This document shows, piece by piece, positions 23,421-32,791 of a DNA stretch of 64,000 nucleotides (the first letter of the stretch is position 1; each line of letters starts with the position of its first letter). The notes beneath the pieces were generated by a model. That model had not been told where the DNA came from. It saw nothing but the letters and a program-made list of their open reading frames with translations, and made no database searches. The position numbers and the translations under genes are program-made. The DNA comes from Gulbenkiania mobilis (lineage in GTDB: Bacteria > Pseudomonadota > Gammaproteobacteria > Burkholderiales > Chromobacteriaceae), in assembly GCA_004346645.1 (NCBI GenBank), contig SMDA01000005.1, positions 124,001-188,000 on the forward strand. The letters are read 5' to 3'.

Positions 23421-25553
23421 CTAGATGCGCTTGAATGGCGGCAACGAGGCGAGCAGTTTTTTGCCATAGCGCTGTCGTGTCAGGCGGTTGTCGAGGATGG
23501 TGACGCGGCCATAATCGTGCTCGGTTCGGATCAGCCGTCCCACTGCCTGCACCAGCTTGACGGAAGCCTCGGGAATCGTCAGTTCGATGAAGGGGTTGCC
23601 ACCCCGCTTCTCTATCCAGCGAGCAAGCGTCTTGCCGACCGGGTCGTCGGGCATGGCGAACGGCAGCTTGGCAATGATGACGTGCACGCAGGCCTCGCCG
23701 GGCAGGTCCAGCCCTTCGGCAAACGAGTCCAGCCCGAAGATGATGCTGGGCTGCCCTGCGGCCAGGCGCTGGTGATGCGCCTCCAAAAGGCGCGCCTTGG
23801 GTAGCATGCCTTGCACCTGTAAGGCTTCTTGGTAGGGCTCGGGCAGACTTTCGGCCACTTCCATCATCTGCCGTCGGGAGGAAAACAGCACCAGTGAGCC
23901 GACAGCATGACTCAGGTCCACGAGCCGGGGCAGCCATTCGACGATTTCCCGCGTGTGGGCGCCAGGATCCTTGGGGCTGGCATTGAGCGGCGGCAGGTAG
24001 AGCTCGCCCTGGCTCTGGAAGTCGAAGGGGGAGTCCAGGGCCTGGCAGCTGACTTCCGGCAGCCACTTGAGGCCGGTCTGCGACAGCAGGAGGTCGAATT
24101 CACCCAGGGATCGCAGTGTGGCCGAGGTGAGCAAGGCCCCGGCGGCACGGCGCCAGAGAGTGCTCGCCAGACTGGCTGCGGCACTGACCGGCGAGGCGCA
24201 GAAGAGGTAGTCGCCCTTGCCCTCGCTGCGACGGATGATCCACTTGGCGATCGGCGGTGCGTTCTCGTCGGGTTCTTTTTCGAAGAGATCCCATACCGCC
24301 ATCATTTGTTCGGCACGACCAAGGAGGAAGCCCAGGTCGCTGGCAAGCTTGTCCGACTGCGCGGCATCCGGCCCCTTGCGCTTTTCCGCCAAGGCGTCGG
24401 ACAGTCCTGAGAGATGCTTGAATACCATCCGGGCCGAGAGCGCAAGGTTGGCCGAAGGCAGCTTCAGATGCTCGGGCAGCCTGCCGTCCTCGATCAGCCA
24501 GGTAGGCTCCAGATTATCGCTGCTGGCGGCCAGAGCGGGCTCTGCGCCCAGAAGCCACATCCATTCGGTGAGCGTTTCCATGGCGGCCCCGGCCGCCTCG
24601 ATTGCCTGATCGGCCAGTTCGTGTTTTGCGGTGAGGGCCTCGACCTTTGCGGCCGTAGTGGCCACTTTTTCGAGCCAGAACATTGCCTGAGACAGCGAGT
24701 GTTCGGCAGCAAACTGGCTGATGGCCTTCTTGGCCAGGTGATGGGCCTCGTCGATGCAGTAGAAGCTGCTGTCGGGCGCCGGAAGGATGACGCCGCCCCC
24801 CATGGCAATGTCCGCAAGCAACAGGTCGTGATTGGTAACGATGACGTCCACCGTCTCCAGCACCTCGCGGGCCAGGTAAAAAGGGCACTCCGGGCGGTTC
24901 GGGCAGGCACTCTTGAGACAGCCGTGCCGGTCGTTGGTGACGCGCATCCACAGGGCGTCCTCCACATTGGCCGGCAGGGTGTCGCGGTCGCCGTTCCACT
25001 GGCGATGCTGAAAGCTGTCTGCCATCTCCCGCAGCTGAAGGATCTCCGCTTCCTCCGGCTTCTTGTCCCACACCGCCAAGCCTGGGTCGAAGCCCAGCAT
25101 GTCGGCCTGGGCATTCTCACTGGTGAGCTGGTAAAGGCGGTAGGGGCAGAGGTAGCGGCTGCGGCCCTTGGCCAGCGCGAAGGTAAGCGGCAGGCCGCTT
25201 TTTTCCACTACGAAGGGCAGGTCCCGGTTGACCAGCTGCTCCTGCAGGGCGACGGTGGCGCTCGACACCGTCAGCTTCTTGTTGCGGGCGCGGGCCATGA
25301 TGCCCCCGGCCAGCAGGTAGGCGAGGCTCTTGCCGACACCCGTGGGACCCTCCACCACCACGATGCTTTCGCCTGCCCGTTCCGGCAGGTCGCCTTCCTC
25401 CACCGCTTCCTTGCTGCGCGAGAAGGCGTTGGCAATCGCGGCCAGCATCTGCCGCTGGGCGGGGCGGGAACGGAAGCCAGGAAGGTTGTCGGCGATGGCG
25501 CGATAGTGATCGCGGATGGCAGCTTTTTCGGCGTCGGTGAGCATGGCCGGCAT
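23421..25553 (-). CDS. dinG: ATP-dependent DNA helicase DinG
   Basis: 710 residues, close to E. coli DinG. Walker A G-P-T-G-V-G-K-S lies near residue 72. Four iron-sulfur Cys are visible (Y-L-C-P-Y, then C-L-K-S-A-C-P-N-R-P-E-C-P), along with D-E-A-H at the Walker B site and C-terminal G-R-L-I-R-T motif VI. It is a 5'-3' helicase acting on R-loops and D-loops. An exact copy of the 12-mer repeat lies inside at 24445. A start at 25544 is an alternative. Confidence 0.95.
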   Translation of the reverse strand: MPAMLTDAEKAAIRDHYRAIADNLPGFRSRPAQRQMLAAIANAFSRSKEAVEEGDLPERAGESIVVVEGPTGVGKSLAYLLAGGIMARARNKKLTVSSATVALQEQLVNRDLPFVVEKSGLPLTFALAKGRSRYLCPYRLYQLTSENAQADMLGFDPGLAVWDKKPEEAEILQLREMADSFQHRQWNGDRDTLPANVEDALWMRVTNDRHGCLKSACPNRPECPFYLAREVLETVDVIVTNHDLLLADIAMGGGVILPAPDSSFYCIDEAHHLAKKAISQFAAEHSLSQAMFWLEKVATTAAKVEALTAKHELADQAIEAAGAAMETLTEWMWLLGAEPALAASSDNLEPTWLIEDGRLPEHLKLPSANLALSARMVFKHLSGLSDALAEKRKGPDAAQSDKLASDLGFLLGRAEQMMAVWDLFEKEPDENAPPIAKWIIRRSEGKGDYLFCASPVSAAASLASTLWRRAAGALLTSATLRSLGEFDLLLSQTGLKWLPEVSCQALDSPFDFQSQGELYLPPLNASPKDPGAHTREIVEWLPRLVDLSHAVGSLVLFSSRRQMMEVAESLPEPYQEALQVQGMLPKARLLEAHHQRLAAGQPSIIFGLDSFAEGLDLPGEACVHVIIAKLPFAMPDDPVGKTLARWIEKRGGNPFIELTIPEASVKLVQAVGRLIRTEHDYGRVTILDNRLTRQRYGKKLLASLPPFKRI
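24445..24456 (+). repeat. DUS-like 12-mer, exact
   Basis: AGGTTGGCCGAA inside dinG, on the strand opposite to transcription; the gene reads it as S-A-N-L. Confidence 0.85.
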
Positions 25554-25692
25554 TTTACCCGATGCCGCAGGTGTGCACCCGCAAAATGACGGAAGGGCTG
25601 CTGCCCGCTAGGATAGTCCGACAACAAGCAAGAACGAGCGTACACGGACAGATCAAAACAAGTACGCATCCATACACGCAAAGGAGATGACT

Positions 25693-27651
25693 GTGACCCC
25701 CATCAGTCGAGTACTGGTTGTCAGTGATGATGCGGCCTGGCTGGCAGACCGCCTGGCCGGGCTGGGAGCCGCCGCGGTGCGGCTGGAGAACCCCTACGGG
25801 CTGACCTTTGTCGGCTCCGCCGATGCCCAAGCGGCGCTGGAGGCGATCGCTGCCGATGGCGAGATCCAGATCGTGCTCGTCGACAAGCGGTTGGCCGAAC
25901 GCCGCAGCCGGCAAGCGGCCAGCGAACTGGCCAACCGCATCAATGCCTTCCGTCCGGAAATCTCGCTCTATGTTTTCCTGGAAGATGATGATCAGAAGGC
26001 AGGCGTGGAAGAACTGGCCAGCCATGCGGTGGATGGCTATTTCTACCGCGACGAGACCGATTTCCACGGCTGGTTCCGCATCCTTTCGGCTGAGATTGCC
26101 GAGAAATCTGCCACGCCCTTCTACGACCGGCTCAAACAGTATGTACGGATGGCCAAGGATTCCTGGCACACCCCGGGCCATTCGGGTGGGGATTCCCTCA
26201 AGGGCAGTGCCTGGGTGGGGGAGTTCTACGATTTCGTGGGGGAGAATCTGCTGCGCGCCGACCTCTCGGTCTCGGTGCCCATGCTGGACTCGCTGCTGCA
26301 TCCCACCGGGGTGATCGCCGAGGCGCAAATGCTGGCCGCCAAGGCCTTCGGCGCGCGCAAGACCTACTTTGCCACCAACGGCACATCCACCTCCAACAAG
26401 GTGATCTTCCAGACGCTGCTGGCCCCCGGCAACAAGCTGCTTCTGGATCGCAACTGCCACAAGTCCGTCCATCACGGAGTCATCCTTTCCGGGGCCCGGC
26501 CCGTCTATCTGGATTCGTCCGTCAATCGCCGTTACGGGATCTTCGGGCCGGTGCCCAAGGCCACGGTGCTGGAGGCGATCGAGGCCAATCCCGACGCGCG
26601 CGTGCTGATCCTGACGTCGTGCACCTATGACGGGCTGCGCTACGATCTGGCGCCTATCGTGGAAGCGGCGCATGCGCGCGGCATCAAGGTGATCGTGGAT
26701 GAGGCCTGGTACGGGCACGCCCGCTTTCATCCCGCTTTCCGGCCTACGGCGCTGGAGTCGGGGGCGGACTATGTCACGCAAAGCACGCACAAGGTGCTGT
26801 CGGCCTTTTCCCAGGCCAGCATGATCCACGTCAACGACCCAGGCTTTGACGAGCACCTGTTCCGGGAAAACTTCAACATGCATGCCTCCACCAGCCCGCA
26901 GTACAGCCTGATCGCCAGCCTGGATGTGGCACGCAAGCAGGCGGTGATGGAGGGTTACCGCATCCTGGAGCGCACCTTGCGTCTGGCGCAGGAACTGCGG
27001 CAGAAGATCAACTCCACCGGCGTGTTCCGGGTGCTGGAGCTGGAAGACCTGCTGTCGGAAGAGGTGCGAGAGGACGGCATCACCTTGGACCCGACCAAGC
27101 TGACGGTGGACATCTCCGAGTCTGGCTACACGGCCGACGAACTGCAGCAGCTGTTGTTCGAACGCTTCAACATCCAGGTGGAGAAGACCACTTTCAACAC
27201 GCTAACGCTGCTACTGACGATGGGCACCACGCGCAGCAAGGTGTCCCGCCTGCACGACGCCATGCTGCGCGTGGCCAAAGACCGGCGGCCGCCGCGTGTG
27301 TTCTCCCGCCTCCCGGAGATTCCGCGCTTCACCCGCCTGGCCTGCCTGCCACGCGATGCCTTCTACGAGGGCGGGGAGCGCCTTCCCCTGCTGGACGACG
27401 ACGGACGCCCCAATCCGGCCCTGGTGGGGCGGGTATGCTGCGACCAGGTGGTGCCATATCCGCCGGGTATCCCGGTGCTGGTGCCAGGCCAGGTCATCGA
27501 AGAAACGATCACGTCCTATCTTGCCCGTCTGCAAAAGACACAAAAGACCATCGAAATGCACGGGTTGGCCGAAGATGGCGGGGAATTCATGGTGCGCGTG
27601 CTCAAGCCGGAAGAGCTGGAGCGGCTCCCTGGCAGATTGTTGTTTTCGTAA
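25693..27651 (+). CDS. Orn/Lys/Arg decarboxylase, PLP-dependent (fold type I)
   Basis: 652 residues. An N-terminal response-regulator-like wing domain (about 1-130) is followed by the PLP domain with W-H-T-P-G-H-S-G-G, T-N-G-T-S-T-S-N-K, D-E-A-W-Y-G-H and the Schiff-base lysine in S-T-H-K-V-L-S-A-F. GTG 25693 is preferred because AAGGAG lies 6 bases upstream; ATG 25687 abuts that site. Substrate choice cannot be read from motifs. Being followed by argF and argG suggests arginine or ornithine metabolism, so the product would be agmatine or putrescine. Confidence 0.9.
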   Translation: MTPISRVLVVSDDAAWLADRLAGLGAAAVRLENPYGLTFVGSADAQAALEAIAADGEIQIVLVDKRLAERRSRQAASELANRINAFRPEISLYVFLEDDDQKAGVEELASHAVDGYFYRDETDFHGWFRILSAEIAEKSATPFYDRLKQYVRMAKDSWHTPGHSGGDSLKGSAWVGEFYDFVGENLLRADLSVSVPMLDSLLHPTGVIAEAQMLAAKAFGARKTYFATNGTSTSNKVIFQTLLAPGNKLLLDRNCHKSVHHGVILSGARPVYLDSSVNRRYGIFGPVPKATVLEAIEANPDARVLILTSCTYDGLRYDLAPIVEAAHARGIKVIVDEAWYGHARFHPAFRPTALESGADYVTQSTHKVLSAFSQASMIHVNDPGFDEHLFRENFNMHASTSPQYSLIASLDVARKQAVMEGYRILERTLRLAQELRQKINSTGVFRVLELEDLLSEEVREDGITLDPTKLTVDISESGYTADELQQLLFERFNIQVEKTTFNTLTLLLTMGTTRSKVSRLHDAMLRVAKDRRPPRVFSRLPEIPRFTRLACLPRDAFYEGGERLPLLDDDGRPNPALVGRVCCDQVVPYPPGIPVLVPGQVIEETITSYLARLQKTQKTIEMHGLAEDGGEFMVRVLKPEELERLPGRLLFS

Positions 27652-27708
27652 GCCTTGTCACCCGCGCTGATTTCCGATAAATATAACTCTTGTCGCAATT
27701 ATGTAAAT

Positions 27709-27727
27709 CATGCATTTGTCGTGCATG
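27709..27727. promoter_or_regulatory. Inverted repeat in the AT-rich region upstream of argF
   Basis: CATGCA and TGCATG flank a 7-base spacer in the 186-base gap before argF. The gap is clearly more AT-rich than its surroundings and holds a second, smaller palindrome, ATG-taaat-CAT, at 27701-27711. ArgR control is possible, but the fit to the E. coli ARG box is poor. Confidence 0.35.
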
Positions 27728-27837
27728 AGGGGCGACACCTGTGAATCGACTTGAAACCAGCGTGTAGTAGTGTGCCGTCGCGCATGACACACCTTCCGTG
27801 TTTTGTGTGCGATGGCTTCTTTTTTTGGACAAACACC

Positions 27838-28761
27838 ATGACCCAACCCCGGCATTACCTGCAGTTTTCCGATCTGGACAAGAACGCCTATCGCCACCTC
27901 TTCCAGCGAAGCGCGGTCCTGAAGCGACGACAAAGCGCCGGAGAACTGTACCGACCCCTGGTCGGCAAGGTGATGTCGATGGTGTTCGAAAAGAACTCCA
28001 CCCGGACGCGGGTATCGTTCGAGGCCGGCATGGCCCAGCTTGGCGGGCATGCGATGTTCCTCGATACCAAGACCTCGCAGATGGGGCGGGGCGAGCCGGT
28101 GGAGGACACCGCGCGCGTGCTGTCGCGCATGAGCGACATCATCATGATCCGCACCTTCGAGCAGACACTGGTGGAACGGCTTGCGGCCCATTCGCGTGTG
28201 CCGGTGATCAACGGTCTGACCAATGAGTATCACCCCTGCCAGATCCTGGCCGATATCTTCACCTTCATCGAGCACCGTGGGCCGATCGAGGGCAAGACGG
28301 TGGCGTGGGTGGGCGATGGCAACAATGTCTGCCGGACCTGGCTGCAGGCGGCGCGTGTACTGGGCTTCAGGCTCAAGGTGGCCACGCCAGTGGGCTATGC
28401 ACTGACGGTGCTTGACGGTCACGAGTACGGCCCGGACGTGTTCGAGGCCGGCCACGACCCCGAGGCTGCCGTGGCCGACGCGGATCTCGTCACCACCGAC
28501 GTCTTCACCAGCATGGGTTTCGAGGGCGAGTTCGCTGCGCGGCTGAAGGCCTTCGAAGGCTTCCAGGTGAATGCTGCGCTGATGGCCAAGGCTCGTCCCG
28601 ATGCCCTGTTCATGCACTGCCTGCCCGCCCACCGCGGCGAGGAAGTTGCCGCGGAGGTGATCGATGGCCCGCAAAGCGTGGTCTGGGACGAGGCCGAAAA
28701 CCGTATGCACGTGCAGAAGGCGCTGATAGAGTATTTGCTCCTGGGCTCGGTCAACCACTGA
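27838..28761 (+). CDS. argF: Ornithine carbamoyltransferase
   Basis: 307 residues from ATG 27838. Carbamoyl-phosphate site S-T-R-T-R, H-P-C-Q-I-L-A-D and the ornithine/catalytic loop H-C-L-P-A-H-R-G-E-E are intact. It converts ornithine and carbamoyl phosphate to citrulline. The gene is followed by argG, 43 bases on, which carries out the next step. Confidence 0.97.
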   Translation: MTQPRHYLQFSDLDKNAYRHLFQRSAVLKRRQSAGELYRPLVGKVMSMVFEKNSTRTRVSFEAGMAQLGGHAMFLDTKTSQMGRGEPVEDTARVLSRMSDIIMIRTFEQTLVERLAAHSRVPVINGLTNEYHPCQILADIFTFIEHRGPIEGKTVAWVGDGNNVCRTWLQAARVLGFRLKVATPVGYALTVLDGHEYGPDVFEAGHDPEAAVADADLVTTDVFTSMGFEGEFAARLKAFEGFQVNAALMAKARPDALFMHCLPAHRGEEVAAEVIDGPQSVVWDEAENRMHVQKALIEYLLLGSVNH

Positions 28762-28803
28762 ACCGCCCAGGCGCGCAACCCCCATTATTGAAAGAAGTCG
28801 AGA

Positions 28804-30033
28804 ATGTCTGAAATCAAGAAAGTCGTACTGGCCTATTCGGGTGGTCTGGATACTTCCGTGATCCTCAAGTGGCTGCAGGACACCTACCAGTGTGAAGTAG
28901 TGACCTTCACAGCCGACATCGGCCAGGGCGAGGAAGTGGAACCTGCCCGCAAGAAAGCGATTTCCCTCGGTATCAAGCCCGAAAACATCTACATCGATGA
29001 CCTGCGCGAAGAATTCGTCCGTGATTTCGTGTTCCCCATGTTCCGTGCCAACGCCATCTACGAAGGCGAATACCTGCTCGGCACGTCGATCGCACGTCCG
29101 CTGATCGCCAAGCGCCAGATCGAGATCGCCCGCCAGGTAGGAGCGGATGCGGTATCGCACGGTGCAACCGGCAAAGGCAACGACCAGGTGCGCTTCGAAC
29201 TGGGCTACTACGCGCTCAAGCCGGACATCCACGTGATCGCTCCGTGGCGCGAGTGGGACCTGCTCAGCCGTGAGAAGCTGCTGGCGTACGCCGAAACGCA
29301 CGGCATCGACATCAGCAAGAAGAAGAATGGTGGCAGCCCGTACTCCATGGATGCCAACCTGCTGCACATCTCCTATGAAGGCACCGTGCTGGAAGATCCG
29401 GCGGCCGAGCCGGAAGAGGACATGTGGCTATGGACGGTCAGCCCCGAGGCGGCGCCTGACACGCCGGAATATGTGGAGCTGGAGTTCCAGCGCGGTGACA
29501 TCGTGGCCATCAATGGCCAGACGATGAGCCCAGCGCAGGTACTGACGGAGCTCAACCGCTTGGGCGGCAAGCATGGCATTGGCCGCCTCGATATCGTGGA
29601 GAACCGCTATGTGGGCATGAAGTCGCGCGGTTGCTATGAAACCCCCGGGGGCAGCATCATGCTCAAGGCGCACCGTGCGATCGAGTCGATCACGCTGGAC
29701 CGTGAGGTGGCGCATCTGAAGGATGAGCTGATGCCGCGCTATGCCAAGCTGATCTACACCGGCTACTGGTGGGCACCAGAGCGCCGCATGCTTCAGGCCA
29801 TGATCGACGCCAGCCAGGAAACGGTGAACGGCTGGGTCCGGCTCAAGCTCTACAAGGGCAACGTGATGGTGGTGGGCCGCGATTCGAAGACCGATTCGCT
29901 GTTCGACCCCAACATTGCCACCTTTGACGAAGACGGTGGCGCCTACAACCACGCCGATGCTGCGGGCTTTATCCGCCTCAATGCGCTGCGCATGCGCATC
30001 GAAGGCAATCTGCGCAAGAAACGCGGCGGCTGA
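28804..30033 (+). CDS. argG: Argininosuccinate synthase
   Basis: 409 residues. The N-terminal ATP-pyrophosphatase motif A-Y-S-G-G-L-D-T-S is present, as are [12 protein letters not shown] and S-P-Y-S-M-D. It joins citrulline and aspartate with ATP. It is probably co-transcribed with argF and ends at a strong terminator. Confidence 0.98.
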   Translation: MSEIKKVVLAYSGGLDTSVILKWLQDTYQCEVVTFTADIGQGEEVEPARKKAISLGIKPENIYIDDLREEFVRDFVFPMFRANAIYEGEYLLGTSIARPLIAKRQIEIARQVGADAVSHGATGKGNDQVRFELGYYALKPDIHVIAPWREWDLLSREKLLAYAETHGIDISKKKNGGSPYSMDANLLHISYEGTVLEDPAAEPEEDMWLWTVSPEAAPDTPEYVELEFQRGDIVAINGQTMSPAQVLTELNRLGGKHGIGRLDIVENRYVGMKSRGCYETPGGSIMLKAHRAIESITLDREVAHLKDELMPRYAKLIYTGYWWAPERRMLQAMIDASQETVNGWVRLKLYKGNVMVVGRDSKTDSLFDPNIATFDEDGGAYNHADAAGFIRLNALRMRIEGNLRKKRGG

Positions 30034-30061
30034 CAGGGTTGGCCGAAAGGCCCCTACCGCA

Positions 30062-30086
30062 AACCGCACCCTTGGGTGCGGTTTTT
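30062..30086 (+). terminator. argG terminator
   Basis: AACCGCACCC/GGGTGCGGTT, a perfect stem with a 2-base loop, followed by T5. A one-mismatch DUS-like copy (30036-30047) sits just upstream. Confidence 0.92.
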
Positions 30087-30132
30087 GCTTTATGTCCCTT
30101 ATACTTTCCTTTTTTGATTACGCCTGCCACTC

Positions 30133-30339
30133 ATGTCCGAAGAACAGTTCACCAATATTTCCATGGCCGTATGCCTCACCGGCCTGATCGTTTTCATGGG
30201 CTTCATCATCTGGGACCTCGGCAAGAAGTCCGGGGCCGGCAAAACCGGTACCGCCATCCTGTTTATGGTGTTGGGCGTGGGCGTGCTCGGCTTCGTATTC
30301 AAGAACCTGCTGGTGGAACTCTTCCTGCTCAAGCGCTGA
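30133..30339 (+). CDS. DUF2788 small membrane protein
   Basis: 68 residues with two hydrophobic helices: C-L-T-G-L-I-V-F-M-G-F-I-I-W near the start, and T-A-I-L-F-M-V-L-G-V-G-V-L-G-F-V-F after the K-K-S-G-A-G-K-T-G loop. This matches DUF2788. The role is unknown. It lies between two terminators and is therefore a separate unit. Confidence 0.9.
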   Translation: MSEEQFTNISMAVCLTGLIVFMGFIIWDLGKKSGAGKTGTAILFMVLGVGVLGFVFKNLLVELFLLKR

Positions 30340-30365
30340 GCTGACAAGTCCTTCCGAAAGCCAAG

Positions 30366-30390
30366 AGGGTTGGCCGAAGCCAACCCTTTT
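30366..30390 (+). terminator. Terminator built on a DUS-like repeat
   Basis: AGGGTTGGC-cgaa-GCCAACCCT forms a perfect 9-bp stem with a CGAA tetraloop, followed by TTTTCTCTTT. The left arm plus loop is a one-mismatch copy of the 12-mer (30367-30378). Confidence 0.85.
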
Positions 30391-30401
30391 CTCTTTCGGG
30401 C

Positions 30402-31037
30402 TCAGCGCTCCGGCCATATCAGCCGCAGGCCCAGCGCCACGAAGATACTGCCTGCGATCCGATCGAGCCACAGGCCTGCCTTTGGACTTCGTGCCAGTTG
30501 ACGACCGATCGCGCCGGCGCCGTATCCCAGCATGCCGAACAGCACGGCGGCCTGCAGGGTGAACACCAGGCCCAGCAGTAGGGTCTGCAGACCGGGCTGG
30601 CCCTGTTGTGGCTGGACGAACTGGGGCAGGAAGGCAAGAAAGAACATCACTACCTTGGGATTGATGGCGTTGGCGAACAGGCCTTTCAAAAACAGGTGCA
30701 GCAGCGACGGGCTGTGCCCTGCCGGAGCGGCGGGTTGCTCGAAGGCCTGGCCACGGCTGCGCAGGGCCTGCCATCCCAGATGGATCAGGTAGCCGCCCCC
30801 AGCCAGCTTCAGCAACAGGAAGGCTGTAGGCGAGGCGGCGATGAGTGCGCTCACTCCCAGGGCGGCCAGCAGGGTGTGTGTGATACAGCCGGAAGCGCAC
30901 CCCAGCCCGAAGACCATGCCCTGCCTGCGTCCTTGTGACATGCCTAGACCCAGCACCATCAGGTTATCCGGCCCCGGCGTGAGCGTGATCAGGATGGCGG
31001 CGGGAAGGAAGGTGAGAAACTGTGTGGCAGTGAGCAT
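30402..31037 (-). CDS. LysE/RhtB-family amino-acid exporter
   Basis: 211 residues with about six membrane helices. The family opening is present: F-L-P-A-A-I-L-I-T-L-T-P-G-P-D-N-L-M-V-L. The mid-protein N-A-I-N-P-K-V-V-M-F-F-L-A-F-L-P-Q-F is also conserved. It probably exports amino acids or homoserine lactones; substrate unknown. It converges on the DUF2788 gene. Confidence 0.92.
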   Translation of the reverse strand: MLTATQFLTFLPAAILITLTPGPDNLMVLGLGMSQGRRQGMVFGLGCASGCITHTLLAALGVSALIAASPTAFLLLKLAGGGYLIHLGWQALRSRGQAFEQPAAPAGHSPSLLHLFLKGLFANAINPKVVMFFLAFLPQFVQPQQGQPGLQTLLLGLVFTLQAAVLFGMLGYGAGAIGRQLARSPKAGLWLDRIAGSIFVALGLRLIWPER

Positions 31038-31159
31038 AAAGGCCCTCCAAGTGGCAAGCCAGCCATTATTGGCTGCCGGCCATCATGCTTCAAGCATGGG
31101 GCGGTGACATTTGGCGGAAGGGCTTCTAGAATCGCCCGATTCAACGAAAGGAACCCGAC

Positions 31160-31645
31160 ATGCCCTCATTCGATATCGTTTCCGAAGTGAACAAGGTGGA
31201 AGTGAAGAACGCGGTGGAACAGGCCAATCGCGAGGTCTCGACGCGCTACGATTTCAAGGGCAGCGATGCCCGGCTGGAGCATGCGGACAAGACGGTTACG
31301 CTGTTTGCCGATGCGGAATTCCAGATCGAGCAGATCAAGGACATCCTGATCAGCAAGCTCTCCAAGCGCGGTATCGATGTGCGCTGTCTGGAATACGGCA
31401 AGCTGGAAAAGGTCAGCGGCAACAAGGTGAAGCAGGCGGTGACCGTGCGCGAGGGGGTGGAGACCGAACTGGCCAAGAAGATCGTGCGCATCATCAAGGA
31501 CTCCAAGCTCAAGGTGCAGGCCAGCATCCAGGGTGAAGCGGTGCGGGTGACCGGGGCCAAGCGCGACGTGCTGCAGGAATGCATTGCTCTGATGCGCAAG
31601 GAGATTGAAGATTTTCCCTTGCAGTTCAATAACTTCCGGGAATGA
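31160..31645 (+). CDS. yajQ: YajQ family nucleotide-binding protein
   Basis: 161 residues, full length. It has [24 protein letters not shown] and the terminal [11 protein letters not shown], all diagnostic. Members bind cyclic-di-GMP or other nucleotides and act as effectors. AAAGGA precedes the start. Confidence 0.96.
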   Translation: MPSFDIVSEVNKVEVKNAVEQANREVSTRYDFKGSDARLEHADKTVTLFADAEFQIEQIKDILISKLSKRGIDVRCLEYGKLEKVSGNKVKQAVTVREGVETELAKKIVRIIKDSKLKVQASIQGEAVRVTGAKRDVLQECIALMRKEIEDFPLQFNNFRE

Positions 31646-31761
31646 TGGCGAAGTACTCTCGCTGAGCCTGGTTGTTGAAGATTGTATACAGTTTGCGTTT
31701 GCTCAATAAGTAAAGCCTGATGTGCTTCTAGACTGCGCCTAGCTTTTTGCAGGAGAAGGCG

Positions 31762-32724
31762 ATGCGTAGCGCGCAAACATCGGGCCGGGCCACGGGCATG
31801 CTGCTTCTGGCCATCGCCCTGTGGGCAGGCAATGTGGTGGTGACGCGGGCCATCCGCTCGGAAATGGCACCGCTGTGGATGGCTTACTGGCGCTGGCAAC
31901 TGGCCGGTCTGGTGGTCCTGCCTTGGCTCGGCCCGGCGCTCTGGCGGGCACGCCAGCAGCTGTGGTCACAGCGCGGGCTGCTGCTGCTTTTGGCCTTCGT
32001 GGGTATTACCGGCAACAACGGCTGCATCTACCTTGGGATCGTACAGACCAGCGCCAGTAGCGCGGCAGCACTGCAGACCTTCACCCCGGTGTGGATCGCA
32101 CTGATGGGGCATCTTTTCTTCGGCCAACGTTTGTGTGGCTGGGGCTGGGGCGGAGTGACGCTCTCGATTATCGGCGGACTCGTCATTGCCGGCCAAGGAG
32201 CCCTGCCGTTCGCCTCGGGGGCGGGTTTTGGAGTCGGGGAAGCCTGGATTCTACTGGGTAGCCTGCTCTGGGCCCTCTATACGCTCCTGATGGCACGGCT
32301 GTCGCCCACGCTGGACCGCAAGCTCGGTCTGGCGGTACAGATGCTGGCAGGCGCCACCCTGCTGCTGCCGCTTGCGTGGTACGCCGCGCCCCCGGTGGGT
32401 AGTCCGGTGTTTTCCTGGACCGTCGTGGCGGCACTCGCCTTCATGGGCATTTTTGCCTCGGCGCTTGCCTACGATTGTTACGGCCGCGCGGTAGATGTGC
32501 TCGGCAGCACCGTTGCCGGCAACTACATGAACCTCTTGCCCGCCTTCTCCAGCTTTTTCTCCTTTCTCTTTCTGGGTGAAACCCTGGCGCCGTTCCATCT
32601 GGCCGGTTTTGCCCTGATTGCCGCCGGACTGCTTCTGGTGTCCGGACAAGGCCCGAGGTTGGCCGAAGGGATGCGTATCTGGCTCGCGCTGCTCACGCCA
32701 CAAGCCCACATCCGGTTTCGCTGA
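31762..32724 (+). CDS. EamA/DMT-family permease
   Basis: 320 residues with ten predicted membrane helices in two EamA halves (about 10-140 and 155-300). ATG 31762 follows AGGAGA by 6 bases. Probably an exporter of a small metabolite. One exact 12-mer repeat (32656) and one one-mismatch copy (32119) lie within the gene. Confidence 0.9.
   Translation: MRSAQTSGRATGMLLLAIALWAGNVVVTRAIRSEMAPLWMAYWRWQLAGLVVLPWLGPALWRARQQLWSQRGLLLLLAFVGITGNNGCIYLGIVQTSASSAAALQTFTPVWIALMGHLFFGQRLCGWGWGGVTLSIIGGLVIAGQGALPFASGAGFGVGEAWILLGSLLWALYTLLMARLSPTLDRKLGLAVQMLAGATLLLPLAWYAAPPVGSPVFSWTVVAALAFMGIFASALAYDCYGRAVDVLGSTVAGNYMNLLPAFSSFFSFLFLGETLAPFHLAGFALIAAGLLLVSGQGPRLAEGMRIWLALLTPQAHIRFR
32656..32667 (+). repeat. 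DUS-like 12-mer, exact
   Basis: AGGTTGGCCGAA near the 3' end of the permease gene, translated as R-L-A-E. Confidence 0.85.
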
Positions 32725-32731
32725 ACATAAA

Positions 32732-32756
32732 AAAGGCCGCCTGAGAAGCGGCCTTT
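32732..32756. terminator. Bidirectional terminator
   Basis: AAAGGCCGC/GCGGCCTTT with a 7-base loop, between the convergent permease and puuC genes. The T run is on the minus strand, favouring puuC. Confidence 0.88.
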
Positions 32757-32791
32757 GGCTTATACGGGCAGGGGAGATGGATGCCCCGGCT

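Noticed and set aside
25555-26883. Long open frame antisense to the Orn/Lys/Arg decarboxylase gene
   Set aside because: Shadow frame of GC-rich coding DNA; the plus strand carries all PLP-enzyme motifs.
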